NCBI GenBank assembly: GCA_016302005.1
Contig: JAEDOK010000025.1
Coordinates: 1-15,599, forward strand
Length of the DNA stretch: 15,599 nucleotides
Direction: 5' to 3'
Source: Oscillospiraceae bacterium
GTDB taxonomy: Bacteria > Bacillota_A > Clostridia > Oscillospirales > Oscillospiraceae
Every line of letters begins with the position of its first letter. The first letter of the stretch is position 1. Positions 1 to 7,355 of the stretch are shown in pieces. The notes beneath the pieces are model-generated. The model was not told the DNA's origin and made no database searches. It was given only the letters and a program-made list of their open reading frames with translations. The position numbers were made by a program, and so were the translations under genes.

Positions 1-2
1 GC

Positions 3-911
3 TTATTGCATCTGCATCAGCTCGCCGAGGTATTGATAGGCGGTGAGGAGCTTTTCTAAGTGGTAGTTCATGACGATGGTGTCGTGCCGGGTGCATTTCC
101 TTGCGGGAATGCCGGCTTCGGGAAGCTCCATGCCAAGCTCCTGCATAGCGGTGGCGTTTTCCATCGCCAAATCGCCGAGCGAGTCCATGCCGCAGATCGC
201 TTCCAGCTCTTGCAGCATACGCTCCGCCAAACGGTAACACCCGCGCAGCGGCGCTTCCTCATCGTGCTTGCGGTGGAAAAAGCGCTGCGAATGGTACAGC
301 GTCAGCTCGCGGTCGATGCAGCGCAGCAGCTCCACGCAGGGCTGCAAATCGGGGAATTGCTCGTGCACGACGATTTTCTCCAGCTCCTTTGGCAGAAGCT
401 CGCGCAATTGTGCCAGCAGGGACAGAATGCGCTTTTTATTGTTATATGGGCGAATGGTGACATTGACCAGCAGGGCGATGCCCACACCGACTGAGGTGTC
501 CCGCAGACGGAACAGGGAATCGCGCAGGATATCCTCCGTCGGTGTCAGGCAGGCGGAGAGAAAGATGATGCACGAGAGGGAAGCGGTGAAGGGCAGCTTC
601 ATCGAGATACAAAGGACGATGAGCAGCAGCACACCAAGACCCGCCAGCCACGCGGGCGTTGCGCCGGGAAACAGCAGAACGGACACATAGCCGAACACCG
701 TGCCCGCAAGGACGCCGACAAGCTGCGTCAGCCCCTGCATGAGTGATTTGGTGAAGGTCGTATCCATCGCGATGAGCGCACCGAAGGCGGCGTAGAATAC
801 AGAGAGCGAATCCGTCACGAATTGCCGCACCAGCATGACAGAGAGTGTGACTGCAAGGGCGGTCTTGAGCACGCGCAGCCCAAAGGGATGAAATTTCGTC
901 TTTGTTTTCAA
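3..911 (-). CDS. FUSC / aromatic acid exporter-like membrane protein
   Basis: A 302-residue integral membrane protein. The N-terminal half is strongly hydrophobic, with about five membrane segments between residues 10 and 150, including stretches such as LRVLKTALAVTLSVML and LGVLLLIVLCISMKL. The C-terminal half (about 165-302) is soluble and mostly helical. This layout matches the aromatic acid exporter/FUSC-like (DUF939 type) family, whose members are presumed exporters of small aromatic acids; the substrate here is unknown. The start chosen is TTG at 909-911, because GAAAGGAGG lies 7 nt upstream and a sigma-A promoter ends just before it. An in-frame ATG at 1052 lies upstream of the promoter and can be discounted. 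The stop is TAA at 3-5, so the gene is complete. It is divergent from the GNAT gene. Family level is fairly sure; substrate is not. Confidence 0.82.
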   Translation of the reverse strand: MKTKTKFHPFGLRVLKTALAVTLSVMLVRQFVTDSLSVFYAAFGALIAMDTTFTKSLMQGLTQLVGVLAGTVFGYVSVLLFPGATPAWLAGLGVLLLIVLCISMKLPFTASLSCIIFLSACLTPTEDILRDSLFRLRDTSVGVGIALLVNVTIRPYNNKKRILSLLAQLRELLPKELEKIVVHEQFPDLQPCVELLRCIDRELTLYHSQRFFHRKHDEEAPLRGCYRLAERMLQELEAICGMDSLGDLAMENATAMQELGMELPEAGIPARKCTRHDTIVMNYHLEKLLTAYQYLGELMQMQ

Positions 912-936
912 GGCACAGCCTCCTTTCTCGGATATG

Positions 937-964
937 AGTATAGCAGAATGTAGCCGTTTTGCAA
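937..964 (-). promoter_or_regulatory. sigma-A promoter for the FUSC-like gene
   Basis: Leftward -35 TTGCAA (959-964), 16-nt spacer, -10 TATACT (937-942). Transcription would start near 930, giving a leader of about 20 nt before the RBS and TTG start. The -35 hexamer is palindromic and can also serve the rightward gene. Confidence 0.7.
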
Positions 965-989
965 GCGTTTGGGTAGATTTTGCTATACA
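959..989 (+). promoter_or_regulatory. probable promoter for the GNAT gene
   Basis: Rightward TTGCAA (959-964) and an extended -10, TGC-TATACA (981-989), with a 19-nt spacer. The spacing is long, so the extended -10 TG motif may carry the activity. The gene starts about 45 nt downstream with a good RBS. Confidence 0.5.
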
Positions 990-1033
990 TTTTTGTGTTT
1001 TGTGGTAAAATGAAACACAAGGAGTTGAGAAGT

Positions 1034-1603
1034 ATGTCGATTCGAACCGCAACTGAGGCAGATGTGCCTGCCATGCTGTCGATCTATGACGAATTCGTCC
1101 GCCATACGGCGGTGAGCTTTGAGTATGAAACGCCGAGCCGGGAGGAATTTACCTTACGCCTGCGGGAGCATATCGCAGTCTATCCGTGGTTGGTCTATGA
1201 GGAGAAGGGCACCGTTTTGGGCTATGCCTACGCAGGACGGGCCTTTGAACGGGCGGCGTATGCATGGAATGCCGAGATCTCCTGCTATCTTGCCGCGAGC
1301 GCCCGCAGAAGGGGGATCGGGCGGCAGCTCTACGGGAAGATTGAGGAGATTTTGCGGAATATGGGCGTGCGCAAGGTCTTTGCCGTTGTCACCTCCGCCA
1401 ATATGCCCTCCGTCGCCTTTCATCATGCCCTCGTCTACCGGGATACGGCGCGGTTTTCTGATGTCGGCTTTAAACACGGCGCGTGGTACGATGTTTTGTG
1501 GCTGGAAAAGCAGCTCTGCCCCCTCGGCGCGCCGGAGGCGTTTCCGACATCGTGGAAATGCGCTTTTGCGGAAAGCAGGGGCGGACAACAGAAGAGCACA
1601 TAG
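1034..1603 (+). CDS. GNAT N-acetyltransferase, phosphinothricin acetyltransferase-like
   Basis: A 189-residue acetyl-CoA-dependent N-acetyltransferase. Near the N-terminus it reads IRTATEADVPAMLSIY, and after that VSFEYETPSREEF, both typical of the PAT/bar-like branch. The acetyl-CoA pyrophosphate-binding loop is RRRGIGRQLYGKIEE around residue 95, followed by the SANMPSVAFHHAL helix. PAT-family enzymes acetylate phosphinothricin, methionine sulfone/sulfoximine or other small amines; the substrate cannot be told from sequence. The start is ATG 1034, with AAGGAG at 1019-1024 and a 9-nt spacer; an upstream in-frame ATG at 980 overlaps the -10 region. About 25 C-terminal residues after the usual LWLEK end look like a low-complexity extension. 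The gene is monocistronic, since the next gene has its own promoter. Confidence 0.85.
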   Translation: MSIRTATEADVPAMLSIYDEFVRHTAVSFEYETPSREEFTLRLREHIAVYPWLVYEEKGTVLGYAYAGRAFERAAYAWNAEISCYLAASARRRGIGRQLYGKIEEILRNMGVRKVFAVVTSANMPSVAFHHALVYRDTARFSDVGFKHGAWYDVLWLEKQLCPLGAPEAFPTSWKCAFAESRGGQQKST

Positions 1604-1624
1604 CCTGCGTTTTCCGCACCGGCG

Positions 1625-1653
1625 TTGCATTTTTTTGAGAACTGTGCTATAGT
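1625..1653 (+). promoter_or_regulatory. sigma-A promoter for the ZIP transporter
   Basis: TTGCAT (1625-1630), 17-nt spacer, TATAGT (1648-1653) with an extended TGC just before the -10. Expected transcription start near 1660, about 38 nt before the GTG start. No metal-regulator operator (Zur/Fur-type palindrome) is evident over it. Confidence 0.75.
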
Positions 1654-1697
1654 AGTGCCGAACAAAGTGTTTCTTGGCGAAAGGAGTGCAAAATACT

Positions 1698-2477
1698 GTG
1701 ACACAGGTTCTCTCTGTTATTTTTCTTCCGCTTCTCGGAACGGTGCTTGGCGCGGCGTGCGTCTTTTTCCTCAAGGGGCAGATGCATCTCGGGGTGCAGC
1801 GCGGTTTGACCGGGTTTGCCGCCGGCGTGATGGTTGCGGCATCCATTTGGAGCCTGATTATTCCGGCAATGGAGCAGTCAGAGCATATGGGGAAGCTGGC
1901 GTTTCTGCCTGCCCTGATCGGTGTCTGGCTTGGCTTCTTGTTCCTGCTGGTGCTGGATCGTGTGGTGCCGCATCTGCATATCAACAGCGACTGCCCCGAG
2001 GGTAGCGTCTGCAATTTGGGCAAAAGCTCCATGATGGTGCTTGCGGTGGCGCTGCACAATCTGCCCGAGGGCATGGCGGTAGGTGTGGTGGCAGCGGGCT
2101 GGCTCAACGGGGACGCGAGTATTTCCGCCGCTGCGGCGCTGGCACTGTCGCTGGGCATTGCCATACAGAATCTTCCCGAGGGCGCAATTATTTCCATGCC
2201 GCTCAAGAGCAACGGAATGCGGCGGGGCAAGGCGTTCGGCTACGGCGTCCTCTCCGGCGTGATCGAGCCCATCGGTGCGGGACTGACCATTGCGCTGGCA
2301 AGCCTCGTGGTGCCGATTTTACCCTATGTGCTCGGCTTTGCGGCGGGCGCGATGCTGTATGTCGTCGTGGAGGAGCTGGTTCCCGAGATGTCCGAGGGGG
2401 AGCATTCCCACATCGGCACGATCTTCTTTGCCGTCGGCTTTACTCTAATGATGGTATTGGATGTCGCCTTGGGATAA
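1698..2477 (+). CDS. ZIP family metal transporter
   Basis: A 259-residue inner-membrane metal-ion transporter of the ZIP (GufA/ZupT-like) family, which imports Zn2+ and other divalent metals. Two signature metal-site helices are visible: HNLPEGMAVGVV (near residue 120) and QNLPEGAIISMPL (near 157). Eight hydrophobic segments cover most of the protein, and there is a short polar, acidic cytoplasmic loop (HINSDCPEGSVCNLGK) in the middle. The start is GTG 1698, because AAAGGAG (1680-1686) lies 11 nt upstream. A TTG at 1674 would place the RBS inside the gene and is less likely. It has its own promoter and ends 18 nt before a strong terminator. The family call is firm; metal specificity is unknown. 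Confidence 0.9.
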   Translation: MTQVLSVIFLPLLGTVLGAACVFFLKGQMHLGVQRGLTGFAAGVMVAASIWSLIIPAMEQSEHMGKLAFLPALIGVWLGFLFLLVLDRVVPHLHINSDCPEGSVCNLGKSSMMVLAVALHNLPEGMAVGVVAAGWLNGDASISAAAALALSLGIAIQNLPEGAIISMPLKSNGMRRGKAFGYGVLSGVIEPIGAGLTIALASLVVPILPYVLGFAAGAMLYVVVEELVPEMSEGEHSHIGTIFFAVGFTLMMVLDVALG

Positions 2478-2495
2478 CGTTTCCCGAACCTACAT

Positions 2496-2539
2496 AAAAC
2501 AAATCAGTATCCGGAAGGTCGGATACTGATTTGTTTTTT
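2496..2539. terminator. bidirectional intrinsic terminator between ZIP and thiN
   Basis: Perfect 18-bp stem (2496-2513 with 2520-2537) and a 6-nt loop. The rightward transcript ends in a T-run (2534-2539), and the leftward side has TTTTATG after the stem. It separates convergent transcription of the ZIP gene and the thiamine operon. The thiN stop codon (2538-2540) lies in its T-tract. Confidence 0.9.
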
Positions 2540-3161
2540 ATATTCTGTCTTTGATGAGAAGCAGCTCTCCTTTGGAGACGGTGACCTCTGCGGTTTTTCC
2601 GGGGAGGACTTCGTTGCTGACGCCGTACTGATAATCGCATTGGATCGCGGCGTTTTCCAGGGGGTATTTGGCGTTTTTGATCGTGATCCCCTCCGCTGTG
2701 CCGCTGATGTTGAGCAGGGAGAAGAAGGGATAGTGCGCCGGTATCTGTACCGATTTTTCGGACACGATCTCCATTTCTGAATAATCGTCCACCGCGACGG
2801 CGGTTTTCCCTTGATGGTAGAGCCAAAGCAAGGCGGACACGTTTGCCAATGTATGATCTAAACGCCCGCCGATCACGCCGAGCAGCAGGAAATCACAGAA
2901 GCCCCGCGCCACTGCTGTTTTCATTGCGAAGACCGTGTCCGTATCGTCCTTTTCGCAGGGGAGAATGATCGTTTCCACGGGCAAATTCGGATTCGCGTGG
3001 GAATCAAAATCCCCGACGATCAAATCGGGCGCGGCGTTCAGCCCCTCCATGTGCCGCAAGCCACTGTCACAGAAAAGGAAAAAGTCGCCGCTGCGGAGGT
3101 ACTGCCGGATGGCGGGATAGTCCCGAATCTCCGCGCCGCCGACGATCACACACCGTCTCAT
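2538..3161 (-). CDS. thiN: thiamine pyrophosphokinase
   Basis: A 207-residue cytoplasmic enzyme that transfers pyrophosphate from ATP to free thiamine, giving TPP, the active cofactor. Family marks are CDSGLRH (31-37), DLIVGDFDS (46-54), EKDDTDTVFAMK (70-81) and the substrate loop GVIGGRLDHTLANVSAL (from residue 95). The C-terminal thiamine-binding beta domain (about 140-207) is present, and the length is normal. The start is ATG 3161, overlapping the cytX stop as ATGA, so translation is coupled. It is the last gene of the TPP-riboswitch operon and ends at a strong terminator. ThiN acts on thiamine and not on TMP, which means the pathway in this cell needs a TMP phosphatase. Confidence 0.93.
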   Translation of the reverse strand: MRRCVIVGGAEIRDYPAIRQYLRSGDFFLFCDSGLRHMEGLNAAPDLIVGDFDSHANPNLPVETIILPCEKDDTDTVFAMKTAVARGFCDFLLLGVIGGRLDHTLANVSALLWLYHQGKTAVAVDDYSEMEIVSEKSVQIPAHYPFFSLLNISGTAEGITIKNAKYPLENAAIQCDYQYGVSNEVLPGKTAEVTVSKGELLLIKDRI

Positions 3162-4342
3162 GACTTTGCGCTCCGAGAGAGCTTCTTCGTGACCATGTGT
3201 ACCGCGACGCAGAGCAGGATCGTGATGAGCATATCGGGCAGGGTGTTGCCGACAATGATATCCACGCGCATCAGCAGACGGTAGATCACAAAGCCCACAA
3301 GCCACAGGATCAGATTTTTGATGTCAAATGCCCGCTTGCAGGGCTCTTTTTTCAGGATAAAGAAGTCCGCGATCTGAATGGCGATCATCGGGGCGAACAC
3401 CGAACCGATAAAATAGAGGAAATCGGTGATATCGTACAGGGGCAGAGTGACAGCGCCGACGATGCCGATCACGGTAACGCCCACGGCAACCCACTTGCCG
3501 TTGATCTTTGACCAGATGGATTCGCCGGAAATGCCTGCGGAGTAAGCGTCCAGGAAGGTGGTCGTGACGGTGGAGAAGACGACGATCAGCAAGCCCGCAA
3601 TGCCGAGACCCGCTTTCAGCATGATCTGCGCAATATCCGACTCGGCGGTGAAGATCGCAGCGCCCATGCCGATCACATACATCCAGCAGCTCACGATGCC
3701 GTAGACCAGGGCGCTGACGGCGGTGGCCTTGAAGGGCTTTTCTGCGTCTCTCGTATAATCGCTGATGAGGGGCAGCCACGAAAGAGGCATTGCGACGGAC
3801 AGCTCCACCGCCGCGCCGAAGGTCATGCCTTCCCCGGCGACGCTCTGCATGGTGCCTTTTCCGAAGATCACGAAGCTCAAGACGATCGTGAGGACGAAGA
3901 GCGCTGCCATGGCAACGGTGTTTACCTTGCCGAGGTTTTTGATGCCGATCAGCACCCAGAGAATGATCAGCGCGCCGATGACGATACACCAGATCCAATT
4001 TCCAATGTCCCAAATGCCGTTTGCGGCAAGTGCGCCGTCATAGATCATAATGGCGGTCCAACCGACGAGCTGGATGACATTGAGGATGGAGAAGAGCAGA
4101 CCGCCCTTGCCGCCAAAGCTCATTTTTGTTGTTTCCATGGCGCTCTTGCGGACCTTGCCGCCGATCAGACCGGCGAGGAACAGCATGATGCAGCCGATGA
4201 CATGACCGATCAAGATCGCAAGCAGACCCTTGGTAAAGCCGAGGGGTGCAAAATAAGTACCGGTCACGATCTCCGCGATCGACACGCCCGCGCCGAACCA
4301 GATCAGACCGTTTTCAAATACGGAGGTGCGTTTTTCTTTCAT
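3158..4342 (-). CDS. cytX: CytX-type hydroxymethylpyrimidine permease
   Basis: A 394-residue polytopic membrane protein of the NCS1 (cytosine/purine permease) superfamily, with about 12 hydrophobic segments. Recognisable parts are the N-terminal GLIWFGAGVSIAEIVTGTYF and the substrate-site region MPLSWLPLISDYTRDAEKPF around residue 190. CytX homologues in thiamine operons are assigned as importers of the pyrimidine moiety HMP. The start is ATG 4342, with AAAGGAGG 9 nt upstream; it begins one base after the thiD stop, and its own stop overlaps thiN by 4 nt. Lying next to ThiD (HMP kinase) under a TPP riboswitch supports HMP and not cytosine as substrate; that part is inference from context. Confidence 0.88.
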   Translation of the reverse strand: MKEKRTSVFENGLIWFGAGVSIAEIVTGTYFAPLGFTKGLLAILIGHVIGCIMLFLAGLIGGKVRKSAMETTKMSFGGKGGLLFSILNVIQLVGWTAIMIYDGALAANGIWDIGNWIWCIVIGALIILWVLIGIKNLGKVNTVAMAALFVLTIVLSFVIFGKGTMQSVAGEGMTFGAAVELSVAMPLSWLPLISDYTRDAEKPFKATAVSALVYGIVSCWMYVIGMGAAIFTAESDIAQIMLKAGLGIAGLLIVVFSTVTTTFLDAYSAGISGESIWSKINGKWVAVGVTVIGIVGAVTLPLYDITDFLYFIGSVFAPMIAIQIADFFILKKEPCKRAFDIKNLILWLVGFVIYRLLMRVDIIVGNTLPDMLITILLCVAVHMVTKKLSRSAKS

Positions 4343-4343
4343 T

Positions 4344-5150
4344 TCAGTTTGCCTCCTTTGCAAATTCCCCTTGCAGGGCAAAGGCGTGATTCATGGGCCC
4401 GGCGCCGTGCCCTAAATCGAGCATGGCGGAAAGCGCACCGGAGATGTAGTCCTTTGCTCTCCGGACGGAGGTCTCCAAATCAAAGCCCTTTGCAAGATTG
4501 GAGGCGATGGCGGAGGAGAGGGTGCAGCCGGTGCCGTGGGTGTTCGGGTTGTCAATGCGCTTGCCACGGAACCATTTTAGTTCTCCCTTTGTATAGAGCA
4601 GATCGTTTGCGTCATTGACATTGTGGCCGCCCTTGAGCAGAACCGCGCAGCCGTAGGCATCGCCGATCTGCTTGGCGGCAGCGGTCATGTCCTCCTCGGT
4701 TTGAATATGCATCCCCGAGAGAATTTCCCCTTCGGGAATGTTCGGCGTGATGACCGCAGCCAAGGGAAGCAGCTCCCGCTGCAGCGTGTCGAGGGCGTCA
4801 GACTCCAGCAGGCAGGCGCCGGAGGTGGCGACCATCACCGGGTCTACCACGATGTTGTCCGCCTGATAATAGCGGAGCCGTTCCGCGATGGTTTCAATCA
4901 GCTTTGCGCCGGAAGCCATGCCGATCTTCACCGCGTCCGGCCGGATGTCGGTAAAGATCATGTCGATTTGCTGCTTTAGGAATGCAGGAGTTACCTCCAT
5001 GATCCCTGTCACGCCGGTGGTGTTCTGCGCCGTCAGTGCGGTGATCGCACTCATGGCATAAACACCGTTCATGGTCATCGTTTTCAGATCGGCCTGAATA
5101 CCGGCGCCTCCGCTGCAATCACTGCCAGCGATTGATAATGCTGTTTTCAT
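4344..5150 (-). CDS. thiD: bifunctional HMP kinase / HMP-phosphate kinase
   Basis: A 268-residue ribokinase-fold kinase that phosphorylates hydroxymethylpyrimidine twice to HMP-PP, the pyrimidine substrate of ThiE. Visible motifs are AGSDCSGGAGIQADLKT (8-24), DPVMVATSG (103-111), TPNIPEGEIL (135-144), LLKGGH (171-176) and the anion-hole/catalytic HGTGC with Cys209. Length and order of motifs are normal for ThiD. The start is ATG 5150, with AAAGGAGA upstream. It is separated from the upstream HAD gene by 83 nt that contain a 9-bp hairpin. A pyridoxal kinase could look similar, but the operon leaves little doubt. Confidence 0.94.
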   Translation of the reverse strand: MKTALSIAGSDCSGGAGIQADLKTMTMNGVYAMSAITALTAQNTTGVTGIMEVTPAFLKQQIDMIFTDIRPDAVKIGMASGAKLIETIAERLRYYQADNIVVDPVMVATSGACLLESDALDTLQRELLPLAAVITPNIPEGEILSGMHIQTEEDMTAAAKQIGDAYGCAVLLKGGHNVNDANDLLYTKGELKWFRGKRIDNPNTHGTGCTLSSAIASNLAKGFDLETSVRRAKDYISGALSAMLDLGHGAGPMNHAFALQGEFAKEAN

Positions 5151-5187
5151 TGTTTTTCTCCTTTCGTGTTCAGCATTATTTTTATTG

Positions 5188-5220
5188 AGCGGCAGAGAGT
5201 GGTGCCCCCGGTCTGCCGCT
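5188..5220. repeat. intercistronic hairpin between the HAD gene and thiD
   Basis: Perfect 9-bp inverted repeat, AGCGGCAGA (5188-5196) against TCTGCCGCT (5212-5220), with a 15-nt loop. No T-run follows on either strand, so it is not a plain terminator. It could be an mRNA-processing or stabilising structure in the only sizeable gap of the operon. Confidence 0.55.
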
Positions 5221-5233
5221 TGAAGCGATCGGC

Positions 5234-5896
5234 TTATCCTGCCGACGCAAGCTTCCAAAAGGGTTCCGTATGTGTAAAATCCGAGAGGTAGCAGTCGCAG
5301 ATTTCCCGCAGTGCTTCCTGTCGGGTTTCGCTTTTGTCAAATACCGCTGCCGTGAAAAAACCGTCGCTTTTGGCGGTTTGCGCGGCGTGGTAAGCGTCCT
5401 CAAAAATGATTGTATTGCTGCGGTCGGTGCCGAGCGACTCCATGGCATTGCGGTAGATGGTGGGGTCGTCCTTCCCGTGCCCGACCTCGGAGCAGGTGAA
5501 AATCGCGGAAAACAGCCCATCCATGCCGCAGCGCTGCAAGGCGGCTTGAATCTGATATCGGTCGGTCGCTGTGGCGATGCACATGGAAACGCCTGCCTCC
5601 GCAAGCTGCTTCAGAAAATCAGAAACGCCCGCTTTGGGTTGGACTTCATAAAGGTAAAAATGATCTATCGTTTGATTGATCCCCTGTATGATCTCCTCGA
5701 CGGAGAGACCGAGCGCGTATTCCTCCTGCAAATACCGGGCGGATTGCTGCAGGCTCATGGTTTTTACGGCTTCCCGCAGGGAGGGCAGCGGCGTTTTGCC
5801 GAGGGCGCGGAGATAGGTTTCTCCCGCCATGTCCCAGATATACATGGAGTCAAACAGCGTTCCGTCAAAATCAAAAATGATGCCGTTAAATTTCAT
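5234..5896 (-). CDS. HAD-superfamily phosphatase, candidate TMP phosphatase
   Basis: A 220-residue HAD subfamily I hydrolase. Motif I is DFDGTLFDS (9-17, nucleophile Asp9 and acid Asp11), followed by a helical cap (about 18-85). Motif II lies at CIATATDR, motif III Lys at VGHGKDDP and motif IV acidic pair at IIFEDAYHA. All catalytic positions are intact, so it should be an active soluble phosphatase. The start is ATG 5896, overlapping the thiE stop as ATGA; AAAGGG abuts the start, so translation probably depends on coupling. Known: ThiE makes thiamine monophosphate, while ThiN needs unphosphorylated thiamine. Inferred: this enzyme removes the phosphate. It could instead be a general sugar-phosphate or damaged-metabolite phosphatase. 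Confidence 0.85.
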   Translation of the reverse strand: MKFNGIIFDFDGTLFDSMYIWDMAGETYLRALGKTPLPSLREAVKTMSLQQSARYLQEEYALGLSVEEIIQGINQTIDHFYLYEVQPKAGVSDFLKQLAEAGVSMCIATATDRYQIQAALQRCGMDGLFSAIFTCSEVGHGKDDPTIYRNAMESLGTDRSNTIIFEDAYHAAQTAKSDGFFTAAVFDKSETRQEALREICDCYLSDFTHTEPFWKLASAG

Positions 5897-6534
5897 CCCT
5901 TTACCATTTCTTCCGACATGGCGTGCAGACGGCGGCATTCGCTCTCGATATCTTCTGCGCCGAAGATGGCGCTGACCAATGCCACGCCGTCTACACCGGT
6001 GCCGGAGAGCTGCATTAGATTGGCTATGTTGATCCCGCCGATGGCGACCACGGGGATATCCACCGCCGCGCAGATGTCCCGCAGTACCTCCTGCGGCAAA
6101 ACATCCGCGTCCGTTTTGGTGGAGGTGGAGAACATCGCGCCTACACCGAGGCAGTCCGCGCCGTTTTTTACCGCTTCCAGGGCCTCCTCGACCGAGTGGA
6201 CGGAGACACCGATCATCATGTGTTCGCCGACACGCTGCCGTACCTGTGCCGCCGCCATATCCTCCTGCCCGACATGGACGCCGTCTGCGCCGCACTGTAT
6301 GGCGATTTCCACATTGTCGTTGACAAAGAAGGGAACACCGTAGCGTTTGCACAGGGCGGACAGTTCTATCGCTTCTGTGAGGAAATCAGCGTCACTCAGC
6401 TCCTTTTCCCGCAGTTGGACACAGGTCGCGCCCCCCTTCAGGGCGGATTCCACCTGTTCATACAGGCTCTGCTTGCCGACCCATGCCCGGTCTGTGACCG
6501 CGTAGAGCAGCATGTGTTTTTTATCGCACTTCAT
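5893..6534 (-). CDS. thiE: thiamine-phosphate synthase
   Basis: A 213-residue TIM-barrel enzyme that joins HMP-PP to hydroxyethylthiazole phosphate, giving thiamine monophosphate. Signature parts are VQLREKELSDADFL (39-52), FVNDNVEIAIQCGADGVHVG (70-89) with QED next, the phosphate loop GAMFSTSTK, and VAIGGI near the C-terminus. The length is typical. ATG 6534 is preferred as start because AGAAGG sits 8 nt upstream; an in-frame GTG at 6543 is the alternative. The gene overlaps the end of thiM by 14 nt and the start of the HAD gene by 4 nt, so all three are translationally linked. Confidence 0.94.
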   Translation of the reverse strand: MKCDKKHMLLYAVTDRAWVGKQSLYEQVESALKGGATCVQLREKELSDADFLTEAIELSALCKRYGVPFFVNDNVEIAIQCGADGVHVGQEDMAAAQVRQRVGEHMMIGVSVHSVEEALEAVKNGADCLGVGAMFSTSTKTDADVLPQEVLRDICAAVDIPVVAIGGINIANLMQLSGTGVDGVALVSAIFGAEDIESECRRLHAMSEEMVKG

Positions 6535-7342
6535 AGTTTGCACCTTCTTCTAACTGCGCGGGGGTGAGATGATAAATGGCATCGATAATATAGTTCCGAT
6601 AGGTGGAGTTGCCGTCCATTGGGCTGAGCCTCCGATGGGCGAGCTCTCCGGCAAGTCCCATGGCGCACACCGCAGCCGCAGCCGCTTTCAAAGGCTCGTT
6701 GGGATTGGCGGCGACAAAGGCGGCGGTCATGGCGGAGAGCTGACAGCCTGTGCCGGTGATGGAGGACATCATCGGGTGCCCGTTGCGGATGCAATAGGCT
6801 GTCTCGCCGTCTGCGACAATGTCGATCGCGCCGGTGATCGCAATGACGGCGCCGGTTTTGGCGGCAAACGCTTTTGCGAAGGCGACGACCTCGCTCAGGT
6901 CGTCCTCCGTGACCCGGTCCGCGACGTCCGCATCTACGCCCTTTGTGGTGCCTGCGCCGGAGGCGAGGGTCTTGATCTCGGAGATATTTCCCCGAATGAC
7001 GGCAAACTGCACCTCCTCCAAAAGACGGTAGGCGGTTTCCGTGCGCAGCTTGGAGGCACCTGCACCCACCGGGTCGAACACCACCGGGTGGTGCAGGGCA
7101 TTGGCTGCCTTCCCGGCGATCAACATGGAGTCGATCGTGCGGCTGTTCAATGTGCCGATGTTGATATTCAACCCGGCGCAAAGCGCGGTGATCTCCGCGA
7201 CCTCTTCTTTATCGTCTGCCATGATCGGGGACGCGCCGCAGGCAAGCACGATATTGGCGCAGTCGTTAACCGTGACATAATTCGTGATGTTGTGAATTAA
7301 GGGACAGGTATTTCTGACGTTTTCAAAAATCCTTTGGAACAT
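6521..7342 (-). CDS. thiM: hydroxyethylthiazole kinase
   Basis: A 273-residue ribokinase-like enzyme that phosphorylates the salvaged thiazole alcohol with ATP. Motifs are PLIHNITNYVTVNDCAN (14-30), ASPIMADDKEEV (37-48), FDPVGAGAS (89-97), IRGNISEI (116-123) and ITGTGCQLSA, with the conserved Cys200. The length matches the family. The start is ATG 7342, with GGAGG 7 nt upstream, only 13 nt after the thiW stop. Together with ThiW it forms the thiazole-salvage arm of the operon. Confidence 0.95.
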   Translation of the reverse strand: MFQRIFENVRNTCPLIHNITNYVTVNDCANIVLACGASPIMADDKEEVAEITALCAGLNINIGTLNSRTIDSMLIAGKAANALHHPVVFDPVGAGASKLRTETAYRLLEEVQFAVIRGNISEIKTLASGAGTTKGVDADVADRVTEDDLSEVVAFAKAFAAKTGAVIAITGAIDIVADGETAYCIRNGHPMMSSITGTGCQLSAMTAAFVAANPNEPLKAAAAAVCAMGLAGELAHRRLSPMDGNSTYRNYIIDAIYHLTPAQLEEGANYEVR

Positions 7343-7355
7343 AGGGCCGCCTCCG

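Noticed and set aside
912..1052. N-terminal extension of the FUSC-like protein to an ATG at 1052
   Set aside because: It would cross the promoter and the divergent gene's start; a strong SD before TTG 911 decides the start.
5270..6343. Long rightward open frame opposite the HAD and thiE genes
   Set aside because: It is the antisense shadow of two clearly recognised genes in GC-rich DNA, with no family motif of its own.
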